9,046 bases of DNA from Methylotetracoccus sp. (GCA_025458755.1 JALORT010000054.1:1-9046); one strand, 5' to 3'; numbered from the stretch's first letter, positions 1 to 7,836 are shown. Made by a program: numbers and translations. Notes: generated by a model from the letters alone, not told the origin.

Positions 1-618
1 TGGGAGTCGCTTCACAGCGACGAGGACGCTGTGTTTGATCGGATTGTTACGCTGGATGCCGCCGAGATCCGACCCCAGGTCACCTGGGGCACGTCTCCCG
101 AAATGGTGCTGCCGGTGGATGCCGTGATTCCGGACCCCGCAGCCGAAGCGGACCCAGTGAAACGGGTCGGTATGGAGCGCGCGTTGGAATACATGGACCT
201 GCGGGCGGGTACACCGATGACGGCTATTCCGCTCGACAAGGTGTTCATCGGCTCCTGCACCAACGGCAGAATCGAGGATTTGCGCGCGGCCGCCTCGGCC
301 ATTCGCGGACGGAAGCGGGCATCTAACATCAAGCAGGTGCTGGTCGTACCGGGTTCCGGACTGGTAAAGGAACAGGCCGAGCGCGAAGGGCTGGACCGGA
401 TTTTTCGCGACGCTGGGTTCGAATGGCGCGAACCGGGCTGTTCCATGTGTCTGGCCATGAATGCCGACCGCCTGGAGCCGGGAGAGCGCTGTGCGTCCAC
501 GTCGAACCGTAACTTCGAGGGACGCCAGGGCTACGGCGGGCGGACTCATCTGGTCAGTCCGGCGATGGCCGCCGCAGCCGCCGTCCACGGACACTTCGTC
601 GACATCTCCCGAACCTGA
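1..618 (+). CDS. leuC: 3-isopropylmalate dehydratase large subunit, C-terminal part (5' end outside window)
   Basis: LeuC with LeuD isomerises 2-isopropylmalate to 3-isopropylmalate in leucine biosynthesis, using a [4Fe-4S] cluster in the cytoplasm. The frame is open from base 1 (beginning [13 protein letters not shown]) to a TGA at 616-618, giving 205 residues; the family is usually about 465-475 residues, so more than half lies upstream of the window. All three expected cluster cysteines are visible: one in [15 protein letters not shown] (codon 256-258) and two in GCSMCLAMN (codons 439-441 and 448-450). The tail also has the conserved aconitase-family stretch [12 protein letters not shown], followed by the typical end [19 protein letters not shown]. 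The GTG at 31 is an internal codon, not the start. leuD follows after 19 nt on the same strand, so the two are probably co-transcribed. Identification is firm; nothing looks damaged in the visible part. Confidence 0.97.
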   Translation, partial: WESLHSDEDAVFDRIVTLDAAEIRPQVTWGTSPEMVLPVDAVIPDPAAEADPVKRVGMERALEYMDLRAGTPMTAIPLDKVFIGSCTNGRIEDLRAAASAIRGRKRASNIKQVLVVPGSGLVKEQAEREGLDRIFRDAGFEWREPGCSMCLAMNADRLEPGERCASTSNRNFEGRQGYGGRTHLVSPAMAAAAAVHGHFVDISRT

Positions 619-626
619 AGCAGAGC

Positions 627-630
627 GAGG
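627..630 (+). promoter_or_regulatory. Ribosome binding site of leuD
   Basis: GAGG lies 7 nt before a TTG codon at 638. It supports TTG as the leuD start, since no ATG or GTG is available in frame near the conserved N-terminus. Confidence 0.55.
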
Positions 631-637
631 CGGACCG

Positions 638-1285
638 TTGAAACCCTTCACCAAGATCACCGCGCGGGTCGCCCCGATCGACCGTCCCAACGTCGACACC
701 GACGCCATCATTCCAAAACAGTTCCTGAAGTCGATCCGCCGCTCCGGATTCGGCCCGTTCCTGTTCGACGAGTGGCGCTATCGCGACCGCGGCGAACCGG
801 ACATGGACTGCACGAACCGGCTCCTGAACCCGGACTTCGTGCTGAATCAGCCGCGTTTCGCCAATGCCGGCATCTTACTGGTGCGCGAGAACTTCGGCTG
901 CGGTTCATCACGCGAACATGCGCCCTGGGCGCTTGAGGACTTTGGTATTCGGGCCATCATCGGACCCAGTTTCGCCGACATCTTCTACAACAATTGCTTC
1001 AAGAACGGGATTCTGCCGATCGTGCTCGACGCCGGCATCATTGACGAACTGTTCCAACTGGCCTCCGCCGGCGTCGACTTCACCGTCGATCTGGAAAGTC
1101 AAACCGTCGCTGCGCCGGATGGACGGCGGTTCGCGTTCGACATCGACCCGTCGCGTAAGCATCGTCTGATCCGCGGGCTTGATGACATCGGACTCACGCT
1201 GCAACAGGCTGACAAGATCAGGGCTTACGAAGAACGGCACCGACAGACCGCACCCTGGCTGTTCGGCCCGGCCACCCCGGCCTGA
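638..1285 (+). CDS. leuD: 3-isopropylmalate dehydratase small subunit, TTG start
   Basis: This is the swivel-domain partner of LeuC in isopropylmalate isomerase (leucine synthesis). From TTG at 638 it gives 215 residues, close to the 200-216 usual in proteobacteria, beginning [13 protein letters not shown]. Family motifs are clear: [13 protein letters not shown] at residues 18-30, the substrate-contacting loop [16 protein letters not shown] at 84-99, [11 protein letters not shown] at 110-120 and [11 protein letters not shown] near the end. The frame remains open further upstream, to a possible start at 461, but that would overlap leuC by about 150 bp and add residues unrelated to LeuD. The TTG has a GAGG at proper spacing, and the first in-frame ATG (near 802) would remove the conserved N-terminus. 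It lies 19 nt after leuC and 28 nt before asd, which fits one transcript. The rare start codon may lower translation; that is inference. Confidence 0.96.
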   Translation: MKPFTKITARVAPIDRPNVDTDAIIPKQFLKSIRRSGFGPFLFDEWRYRDRGEPDMDCTNRLLNPDFVLNQPRFANAGILLVRENFGCGSSREHAPWALEDFGIRAIIGPSFADIFYNNCFKNGILPIVLDAGIIDELFQLASAGVDFTVDLESQTVAAPDGRRFAFDIDPSRKHRLIRGLDDIGLTLQQADKIRAYEERHRQTAPWLFGPATPA

Positions 1286-1313
1286 TGCAACTTAGATCAC
1301 TCGCGTTTCCGTT

Positions 1314-2336
1314 ATGAGCAAGACCTACAATGTCGCGGTTCTGGGCGCCACCGGCGCCGTCGGCGAGACCATGTTGTCGATTCTCGCCGAACGAAACTTT
1401 CCGGTCGGTCAGGTTTATGCCTTAGCCAGCAGCCGTTCGGCCGGCAAGACAGTCGCCTTCGGCGAGTCCAGCCTCACCGTGCAGGATGTAGCCCAGTTCG
1501 ACTGGTCCGGTGTCCAGATCGGCCTGTTTTCTGCCGGTGCCTCCGTATCCGCGATTCACGCGCCCAAGGCCGCTGCCGCGGGCTGTGTCGTCATCGACAA
1601 CACCTCCTGCTTTCGCTACGACGACGATATCCCGCTCGTGGTGCCGGAGGTTAACCCGGAGAAGATTGCCGAGTACACCGCGCAGGGCATCATCGCGAAT
1701 CCCAACTGTTCGACCATCCAGATGGTCGTGGCGTTGAAGCCGATCCATGATGCGGCAGGGATCCGACGCATCAATGTTTGCACCTACCAAGCGGTCTCCG
1801 GGACCGGCAAGAAAGCGATCGAGGAATTGGCCAGTCAGACCGCTCTGCTATTGAACGGCAAACCCGCCGCAGCGGATGTCTACCCGAAACAAATCGCCTT
1901 CAACGTACTGCCGCAGATCGACGTCTTCCTGGACAATGGGTATACCAAGGAGGAGATGAAGATGGTCTGGGAAACACGCAAGATTCTGGGCGACAGGGAC
2001 ATCCAGGTGAATCCGACGACGGTGCGGGTACCGGTGTTCTACGGCCATTCGGAGGCGGTGCACATCGAGACTCAGCACAAGATCTCGGCCGACGAGGCCA
2101 GGGCGCTCTTGTTACAAGCCCCAGGCGTCACGGTACTTGATGACCGCACCCCTGGCGGCTATCCCACCGCAGCCACGGAGGCTGCGGGGAGGGATAACGT
2201 CTATGTCGGGCGCATTCGGGATGACATCTCGCATCCGCTGGGTTTGAATCTCTGGGTCGTCGCGGACAATATCCGGAAGGGAGCCGCTCTGAACAGTCTG
2301 CAGATCGCCGAAGTGCTCGTCAGCAGATACCTTTAG
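1314..2336 (+). CDS. asd: Aspartate-semialdehyde dehydrogenase
   Basis: The enzyme reduces beta-aspartyl phosphate to aspartate semialdehyde with NADPH, the branch point to lysine/diaminopimelate, threonine and methionine. The 340-residue protein starts at ATG 1314. It has the Rossmann nucleotide-binding motif GATGAVGE at residues 11-18, the phosphate-contacting stretch SCFRYDDDIPLVVPEVN at 98-114, and the active-site cysteine C132 in NPNCSTIQM. Q159 lies in YQAVSGTG and TKEEMKMVWETRKIL spans 211-225. Substrate arginine R238 and catalytic histidine H245 lie in RVPVFYGHSE. Because these key residues are present it should be an active enzyme, not the catalytically degenerate Usg-type paralogue found near fimV in some pseudomonads. 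Length and motifs resemble the shorter (about 340-residue) ASADH branch rather than the roughly 370-residue E. coli type. It follows leuD by 28 nt without a recognisable Shine-Dalgarno, so translation may depend on the upstream genes. Confidence 0.96.
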   Translation: MSKTYNVAVLGATGAVGETMLSILAERNFPVGQVYALASSRSAGKTVAFGESSLTVQDVAQFDWSGVQIGLFSAGASVSAIHAPKAAAAGCVVIDNTSCFRYDDDIPLVVPEVNPEKIAEYTAQGIIANPNCSTIQMVVALKPIHDAAGIRRINVCTYQAVSGTGKKAIEELASQTALLLNGKPAAADVYPKQIAFNVLPQIDVFLDNGYTKEEMKMVWETRKILGDRDIQVNPTTVRVPVFYGHSEAVHIETQHKISADEARALLLQAPGVTVLDDRTPGGYPTAATEAAGRDNVYVGRIRDDISHPLGLNLWVVADNIRKGAALNSLQIAEVLVSRYL

Positions 2337-2476
2337 TCGGAAAGGACGCGACCAAAGGCCGGCAGACCTCGGCCCGACGAGGAGGGCTGATTGGTTTCGA
2401 CTAAGCTTTGTGCATGTGTCTCAGAGACCCAGGCACGCCGCATCGACGGCGCCACATCGTTTAAGGAAGGCTTGAC
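2337..2476 (+). other. asd-fimV intergenic leader with weak hairpins
   Basis: This 140-bp spacer contains no credible gene. It holds two short stem-loops: CCTCG at 2367-2371 with CGAGG at 2378-2382, and CGCCG at 2436-2440 with CGGCG at 2447-2451. It also has an 11-base palindrome, GTCTCAGAGAC. No T-run follows either hairpin, so neither qualifies as a good intrinsic terminator. I found no clear sigma-70 promoter. fimV could be read through from asd or have its own promoter here. Confidence 0.4.
2463..2470 (+). promoter_or_regulatory. Strong Shine-Dalgarno of fimV
   Basis: AAGGAAGG sits 6 nt before the GTG at 2477. An in-frame TAA at 2462-2464 closes the frame just upstream, so this GTG is the first possible start and the fimV N-terminus is well fixed. 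Confidence 0.8.
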
Positions 2477-5134
2477 GTGAGCAAACTGACGAAAGGCATC
2501 GCCATCGCCGGACTGCTGAGTCCCGTCGGCGCTCAAGCATTGGGGGTGGGCGAAATCAGGCTGCAGTCTTATCTGAATCAACCGCTACGCGCCGAAATAC
2601 CGCTCGTTCTCTCCCAGGAAAAACTCAGCGACATCAAAATACAACTCGCACCGGCGAAAGATTTCAGCGCAGCCGGACTCGAACGGCCGCACGTCCTCAC
2701 CAAACTCCGGTTCGACCCGGCACCAACAGCCGACGGCGGCTTCATGATTCGCGTCGGCTCGAGCCAGATCATCCAGGAACCGTTTCTCAGCTTCCTGGTG
2801 GAACTGACCTGGCCTGAAGGCCGGATGCTGCGCAATTTCACGGTCCTGCTGGACCCGCCGGATGTGCTGGCGCACCCCGGCGTTCCGCAGCGCCCCTTGG
2901 AGACCGTGAGCGCCAATGAGGCCGGGTCGGCGCCCGGCTATCAGCCCCCCTCTCCGGGTCCTACCTCCATGGTTGCTGCAGCCGTCTTCCCGGCGGAGTC
3001 TCAAGCGGCGGAATACGGGCCGGTGGGCAGAAACGAGAAACTATGGACCATCGCCGAAAATCTGAACCGGGACGCGTCGATTACCCAGGAGCAGATGGTG
3101 ATCGCTCTGTTCCGGGCGAATCCTCGGGCATTTTCCCGGCCGAACGTGAATGCGCTCAATGCGGGCGCGATGCTCAAAATCCCGGCACGAGAGTACATCC
3201 TGCAGATTTCTCCATCGCTGGCGAAAGAGGAATTCTACCGGCACCAGTCGGGGCGGACTCCCCGCTGGATGCGCAACCCGGTCGCCGCCAACAGTCTTCC
3301 CAGCGAGAATCCAGACCCCCCTGTTGAAACCAAGCCCGCTCGGGTATCCGAACCGCCCGTTCAGGCGGTGCGAAACGTGCGTGCCGCGCCCAGCGTCCAG
3401 GGAGAGGACGGGTTGCGAGCGGTACAGGCGCTGCAACAGGAGAACTCCGAAATGCGCGCTCGGTTGGCGGAATTGGAGAATCGGGTTGCGGAACTGCGGG
3501 CGATGGTTGGCGAAAGGAAGACGCCGGCAGCGAGCGGACCTCCCCCAAGCACTCCCGCGACCAAGGCGACAACTGAATCGGATCAGGCCCGGCCCCAGGG
3601 GGAGCTGGTGGCCCCAGCCCCCGCGCAAACTACGCCGAAAATTACGGAGGCGGGCAACGCCGATGTAACGCCCGCAACTGAAGCAGCCATGCCGCCTTCC
3701 GCTGCGGGCAAAATTCCGGTCACAACATCACCGCCGCCTGTCCAGCACACGCCAGAACAGCAGGCGGCCGGCAACGCGGTCCCAGCCGGCACTTCAGAAC
3801 CCCGCCCCGCCGACTCCGCGGTGAAATCGCTGGCAGCGGCCACCATCCAGCAAGGACCACAAGAACATCCACTGCTTTGGTCACTTGCGGGGGCTGCCGC
3901 AGCGGCTCTCGCCTCGTTGCTGGGCGTGTACTACCTGCGAAGAAGCCGCGCAACCACCTCGGCGGCCGAACCAACTCAGCCGGAGAAGGTGCCGGCTGCG
4001 CCGGGAAATTTGGGAAGCGCGGCGGTCACTCCAGGCGACAACAACCCTGCGCATGCTGTCCATGAGGGCGAAGCGTCGAGGCTGAAGAGCGATTCTGAGG
4101 AAGTGGATCCGATTTTCGAAGCGGATATCTACCTTTCCTACGGCAAGCACAGCCAGGCGATTGAGACCGTGGAAAGCGCGATTCGGAAGCACCCCGAACG
4201 TGAAGCTTATCGCCTGAAACTGCTGGAGATTCTGCTCGTGCGGGGCGACACGCAGCGATTCGAAACCGAGGTCGTCCACCTGAAGGCCAGCGATGCGTTC
4301 GCGGATTCGGACTTCTGGAACCAAATGTACGAGCTCTCCGCACGCTTGCATGCGGAGGATCTGCTGAACAAGGCGATCGGCCGGAACACCACTATCGCGG
4401 CCGCCGCGGCACCTGTAGACAGCGCGCCACAAGGCGACGAGACCGATCGGCTGATCGATGATCTAAAGCGATTCAGTCTCGAGATCCGCGACGAGGCGTC
4501 GAAAGCACCGCCCAATGCGGAGACGCAAGACCGCGCTCCTCTACCCGGCACGCCTGAACAAGTCGCCGAGGTATCATCGGACGACCTGCATCACATCCAG
4601 TGGGCCCCCTCACAACCCGATGCCAAACCCACTGCGGCGAATTCCGACGCGATCGAAGCGAGTTTCAACGCAGCTGCGGACGCTGATCATTTGATCGAGT
4701 TCGCACCGGCATCGCCACCGGACGAAGCGCGGCCGCAGACGCTCGAGGATATGGCCTCCGAATCGATCGACAGCCTGCTGAAGGAATTGTCGGCGATGCA
4801 TTACGAAAGGCATTTTACCGAGGACGACGCCGCCGAGGCGGCCAATCCGACCAAGCCGCCCGCTGAGCGCAGCAACGCCAAGCCGGCGGCATCCGACGCC
4901 GAGAGCGCAGGGAAAGACGCAGCAGCCGCCGGATCGACTGACAGCCGTCCGTCGATGGACGAGGACGGCAGCCCCGCCGCCGACCTGGAGACGAAGCTCG
5001 ACCTGGCGCGTGCCTATGCCGACATGGGCGATTATGAGCAAGCCAGGGAGTTCCTCAACGAAGTGATCGATCGCGGTTCGGAACTGCAGAAAACAGAAGC
5101 GGCCGGATTGCTGGTCACAATGACACGCGCCTGA
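2477..5134 (+). CDS. fimV: FimV-family inner-membrane peptidoglycan-binding TPR protein
   Basis: FimV proteins organise the cell pole and promote type IV pilus assembly and twitching in Pseudomonas-like bacteria. The 885-residue GTG-started protein has the full family layout. A signal peptide covers residues 1-21, with likely cleavage after AQA. The FimV N-terminal domain (about 22-128) begins LGVGEIRLQSYLNQPLRAEI. A LysM-like peptidoglycan-binding segment (about 180-237) contains LWTIAENLNRD and ends in LNAGAMLKIP. A short coiled coil (about 312-346) includes ENSEMRARLAELENRVAELR. A Pro/Ala/Thr-rich linker runs to about 463 and one membrane span covers about 465-487, stopped by RRSR. The cytoplasmic part has TPR-like helices (548-604, EADIYLSYGKHSQAIE), an acidic low-complexity linker, and the conserved C-terminal FimV motif (836-885, LDLARAYADMGDYEQAREFL). 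No pilus gene is nearby, as is usual for fimV. Family assignment is firm; the exact cellular role here is inferred. Confidence 0.95.
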   Translation: MSKLTKGIAIAGLLSPVGAQALGVGEIRLQSYLNQPLRAEIPLVLSQEKLSDIKIQLAPAKDFSAAGLERPHVLTKLRFDPAPTADGGFMIRVGSSQIIQEPFLSFLVELTWPEGRMLRNFTVLLDPPDVLAHPGVPQRPLETVSANEAGSAPGYQPPSPGPTSMVAAAVFPAESQAAEYGPVGRNEKLWTIAENLNRDASITQEQMVIALFRANPRAFSRPNVNALNAGAMLKIPAREYILQISPSLAKEEFYRHQSGRTPRWMRNPVAANSLPSENPDPPVETKPARVSEPPVQAVRNVRAAPSVQGEDGLRAVQALQQENSEMRARLAELENRVAELRAMVGERKTPAASGPPPSTPATKATTESDQARPQGELVAPAPAQTTPKITEAGNADVTPATEAAMPPSAAGKIPVTTSPPPVQHTPEQQAAGNAVPAGTSEPRPADSAVKSLAAATIQQGPQEHPLLWSLAGAAAAALASLLGVYYLRRSRATTSAAEPTQPEKVPAAPGNLGSAAVTPGDNNPAHAVHEGEASRLKSDSEEVDPIFEADIYLSYGKHSQAIETVESAIRKHPEREAYRLKLLEILLVRGDTQRFETEVVHLKASDAFADSDFWNQMYELSARLHAEDLLNKAIGRNTTIAAAAAPVDSAPQGDETDRLIDDLKRFSLEIRDEASKAPPNAETQDRAPLPGTPEQVAEVSSDDLHHIQWAPSQPDAKPTAANSDAIEASFNAAADADHLIEFAPASPPDEARPQTLEDMASESIDSLLKELSAMHYERHFTEDDAAEAANPTKPPAERSNAKPAASDAESAGKDAAAAGSTDSRPSMDEDGSPAADLETKLDLARAYADMGDYEQAREFLNEVIDRGSELQKTEAAGLLVTMTRA

Positions 5135-5260
5135 CCTCACCACTACTTGACGCTTGCCCTCAACAGAGGAGCGCATCCGCAACCACGGCGGCCTTGGGCC
5201 TCCAGGGCCGAGCAACGCCTACGACCGTTGCAGCCCCACACCGCGCGAAGTCGCGGGCAT
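5135..5260. other. Convergent fimV / mrcB spacer
   Basis: This is a 126-bp non-coding spacer between the 3' ends of convergent genes. It carries a 9-bp hairpin at 5189-5210 and a smaller GC stem (CCGCG 5241-5245 with CGCGG 5252-5256) just past the mrcB stop. No truA or other gene remnant was recognised. Confidence 0.6.
5189..5210 (+). terminator. Possible terminator hairpin after fimV
   Basis: CGGCCTTGG pairs with CCAGGGCCG around a GCCT loop, giving nine pairs of which one is a G-U wobble in plus-strand RNA. On the minus strand that wobble becomes an A-C mismatch, so the structure favours fimV transcripts. It starts 55 nt after the fimV stop. There is no T-tract behind it, so an intrinsic terminator is only tentative. 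Confidence 0.35.
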
Positions 5261-7594
5261 TTAGAACAGCCCCCAGTCTCGTGAGCCCGAGCCGGCCGGG
5301 TCTTCCGATGCATCTGAAACACAGCTCGACTTGCCCTTCGGGGCCGAACCGGCGATAAAAGGTGTCAGCGTCGCATTGGCGCAACCCGCTCCGGTTCGAA
5401 GGCCGGACTGACCGTCGACCCACACCTCCTCGATATTATCCGGGGGCACCAGGGCAACGGGTTCCTTGGCAATGTTCTTCATCGCCAGCGCCCAGATGCG
5501 CAAGGCGCCTTGAGCACCCGTCAGTCGGCTCGTCTGATTGTCGTCCCGCCCGACCCAAACGATTCCCACGTAGTCGCCGGTGAATCCCGCGAACCAGCTG
5601 TCGCGCAGATCATTCGTCGTCCCGGTTTTTCCCACGACGCCGAAATCCCGCGGCAGGAACGAGTACACCGGCCGTCCGGTGCCCCGAGACACGGCATCCT
5701 GCAGGATGGTGTTCACGAGAAACACGGCCGAAGGATCTATCGCTTGTTTGACATTCAGCCCATAGCGGCTGAGAGGCTTGCCATCCGCAGCCGTCACCGA
5801 CTGGATTGCAGCCAGCGGCGTCGAAAAGCCGTCGTTAGCAAGCGTCTGATAGATTTGCGCGACCTCCAGCGGACTCAAATTAATCGCACCCAGCAGCAGC
5901 GAAGGAAAAGGCTGGACGCTTCGCTGCACGCCGAGTTGATGCAAGGTCTCGATCGTCCGATCGACGCCGACATTCATACCGAGCCGAATGGTCGCCAGAT
6001 TGTACGACTGTGCCAACGCGTGGCGCAGCGAAACCGTTCCGTGTTCCCGTCCATCGTAATTTTTCGGTGTCCATGGGCCGCCGCCGGGATTGCGGAGACG
6101 CAACGCCGTGTCCATCAGCGGAGTCGTCAGCGTGTAACGCGCCGGTGTCTGCAGTGCGGTCAGGTAAACCACCGGCTTATACAGAGAACCGATCTGACGC
6201 TCGGCATCGAGTGCACGATTGAACCCCGCTGACGAGGGATTGCGCGAGCCGAGCAGTGCGACGATTTCTCCGTTGCCGCGGCGCGTGATGATCGCCGCCG
6301 TCTCGAGTCCAGGCCGCCGCGTCTGCTGTTCGAGCCGCTTCAGCATCGTTGCCGCCGCGGATTCAAGCTGCTGCTGCGTGCCAACCTCCAGCGTCGTGAA
6401 GATGCGAAGCCCCTCTGACGTGAGGTCGTCTTTCGCATAGTCCTTTTGCAACTGACGCTTCACCAGGTCGAGAAAGGCCGGGTAGCGACTGATCGCCTGA
6501 TGGGGATTCGACAGCACTTCCAGCGGTTTGGCTTTTGCCGCCGTCGCCTCAGCCCCCGAGATCGCACTGGCGTCCGCCATCGCATCAAGCACGACGTCAC
6601 GCCGTTTCATTGCCTTGTTCGGCGCCTGCAACGGGTCGTAGACGGAGGGGCCCCGCACCATACCCACCAGCAGGGCGATGTGGTGGAGTTCCAGTTCGTC
6701 TAGCGAGCGACTGAAATAATACTGGCTCGCGAGTCCGAACCCATGAATGGCCCGCGCGCCGTCTTGGCCGAGATAGATTTCGTTCAGGTACGCTTCCAGG
6801 ATCTCGTCTTTGGAATAGCGGGCCTCGAGGATCAGCGCCATCACCGCCTCGTTGACCTTGCGCCACCAGGTCCGCTCGGACGAAAGAAAGAAGTTCTTAA
6901 CCAACTGCTGAGTCAAAGTGCTGCCGCCCTGGACAATCGAGCCCGCACGGGCATTGGCCCATATCGCTCTCAGAATACTGCGCGCCGAGATGCCGGAGTG
7001 TTCATAAAAGTGCCGGTCTTCGATACTGAACAGCGCTTGCAGTAATCGGTCGGGCGCTTGTTCGCGCTTAATCAGAATCCGGTCTTCCTTCAGCGTCGGA
7101 TAGAAACTTCCGATCTGGACCGGTTCCATTCTGATGATCGGCAGGGTTTTCCCAGTTTGGTCATCGGTGATCGAGGCCACCTGCCCGGCGTCGAACCGAA
7201 TACGCAGATCCCGCGCCGGCTCCACTTTGTCCCAGAAGGCAAAATCGCGCGTCTTGACGACGAGGTCCGTGCCGCGTCTGGCGTAGGTGGCACGCGATGA
7301 CAGCGCGCCGTCGGACCGGAACTTCAGGTCCTGCAGCAGACGCTCCAAACGGACGGCATCGATCGGAGCCCCGGCAAAAAGCTCGGTCGGGGTGGCATAG
7401 ACTCGCGCCGGCAACGCCCACTTCTTACCCTCGAATTGCTGCCTTACCGTGAAATCCTGATAGGCCAGATAAGCAATCAACGCGCCCAAAATGAAAGGGG
7501 ACAAGATCCAGACCAAGCGTTTCACTGGAGTCAGTAACCAGTGTCGGTCGCGTGTCCTCGTGGTGTTCGCTTTACGTTTCCTAGCGCTGGACAT
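5261..7594 (-). CDS. mrcB: Penicillin-binding protein 1B (bifunctional transglycosylase/transpeptidase)
   Basis: This class A PBP polymerises lipid II into glycan strands and cross-links the peptides, anchored in the inner membrane facing the periplasm. From ATG at 7594 it has 777 residues, close to the usual PBP1b length. A basic cytoplasmic tail (SSARKRKANTTRTRDRHW) precedes a membrane span at about 25-46. A UB2H-like regulatory segment (about 66-160) follows. GT51 motifs are EDRHFYEHSG (192-201, catalytic E192), GGSTLTQQLVKN (223-234), RKVNE (245-249) and KDEILEAYLNEIYLG (262-276). Transpeptidase motifs are SLYK (470-473, nucleophile S470), SYN (530-532) and KTGTT (656-660). The RQIGSLYKP context is of PBP1b rather than PBP1a type. 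The C-terminal tail has C738 and C758, which may pair. In-frame ATGs at 7627 and 7720 are possible but would add residues without PBP1b character, and the 7627 start overlaps an inverted repeat. The chosen start has only a closely spaced AGGA before it. Confidence 0.95.
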   Translation of the reverse strand: MSSARKRKANTTRTRDRHWLLTPVKRLVWILSPFILGALIAYLAYQDFTVRQQFEGKKWALPARVYATPTELFAGAPIDAVRLERLLQDLKFRSDGALSSRATYARRGTDLVVKTRDFAFWDKVEPARDLRIRFDAGQVASITDDQTGKTLPIIRMEPVQIGSFYPTLKEDRILIKREQAPDRLLQALFSIEDRHFYEHSGISARSILRAIWANARAGSIVQGGSTLTQQLVKNFFLSSERTWWRKVNEAVMALILEARYSKDEILEAYLNEIYLGQDGARAIHGFGLASQYYFSRSLDELELHHIALLVGMVRGPSVYDPLQAPNKAMKRRDVVLDAMADASAISGAEATAAKAKPLEVLSNPHQAISRYPAFLDLVKRQLQKDYAKDDLTSEGLRIFTTLEVGTQQQLESAAATMLKRLEQQTRRPGLETAAIITRRGNGEIVALLGSRNPSSAGFNRALDAERQIGSLYKPVVYLTALQTPARYTLTTPLMDTALRLRNPGGGPWTPKNYDGREHGTVSLRHALAQSYNLATIRLGMNVGVDRTIETLHQLGVQRSVQPFPSLLLGAINLSPLEVAQIYQTLANDGFSTPLAAIQSVTAADGKPLSRYGLNVKQAIDPSAVFLVNTILQDAVSRGTGRPVYSFLPRDFGVVGKTGTTNDLRDSWFAGFTGDYVGIVWVGRDDNQTSRLTGAQGALRIWALAMKNIAKEPVALVPPDNIEEVWVDGQSGLRTGAGCANATLTPFIAGSAPKGKSSCVSDASEDPAGSGSRDWGLF

Positions 7595-7626
7595 CGTCCT
7601 GTATGGCGGGCTGTAGTCCCGAGGCA

Positions 7627-7659
7627 TGAGCCGCCATCGAGCCGAACCGTGGCGGCTCA
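7627..7659. repeat. Perfect 10-bp inverted repeat upstream of mrcB
   Basis: TGAGCCGCCA at 7627-7636 is exactly complementary to TGGCGGCTCA at 7650-7659, with a 13-base spacer. It lies 32 bp upstream of the chosen mrcB ATG. It could be a stem-loop in the mrcB 5' leader or a two-fold operator for a dimeric regulator. No T-run follows on either strand, which argues against a simple intrinsic terminator. Confidence 0.6.
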
Positions 7660-7808
7660 CATCGGTCGGGATGCGGGAGTGACTGCAATCCAGGAAGCCC
7701 TGACGCGAATGCCGCGGCATCGAGCGAACGGCGACGCGGTCGCATCACGTAATGACGCAGATCTTGGCAGGCCCTGGGGTTATTCGGCTGAACCCGACAG
7801 TCAGTGCA

Positions 7809-7836
7809 GACCACCGTATCCGTGGTCCAGCCACGG
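7809..7836 (-). repeat. Overlapping alternative hairpins after hemH
   Basis: CCGTGG (7820-7825) pairs with CCACGG (7831-7836) around a 5-base loop. The overlapping GTGGTC (7822-7827) pairs instead with GACCAC (7809-7814) around a 7-base loop. The two folds share bases and cannot form together. They start 13 bp downstream of the hemH stop. No T-tract follows on the minus strand, so termination is uncertain. Confidence 0.4.

Noticed and set aside
12..500. 162-codon minus-strand reading frame opposite leuC
   Set aside because: It is antisense to a clear LeuC with intact cluster motifs, and its Ser/Arg-rich translation is typical of a shadow frame.
461..637. Upstream extension of the leuD frame to 461
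   Set aside because: It overlaps leuC extensively and its residues do not resemble LeuD; TTG at 638 with GAGG is the better start.
2367..2382. Stem-loop CCTCG/CGAGG as an asd terminator
   Set aside because: The stem is only 5 bp with no T-run; too weak to call a terminator, so mentioned only within the spacer.
3041..3628. Long minus-strand frame opposite fimV
   Set aside because: It has Arg/Gly/Pro-rich low-complexity composition, no family resemblance, and lies fully opposite the well-supported fimV frame.
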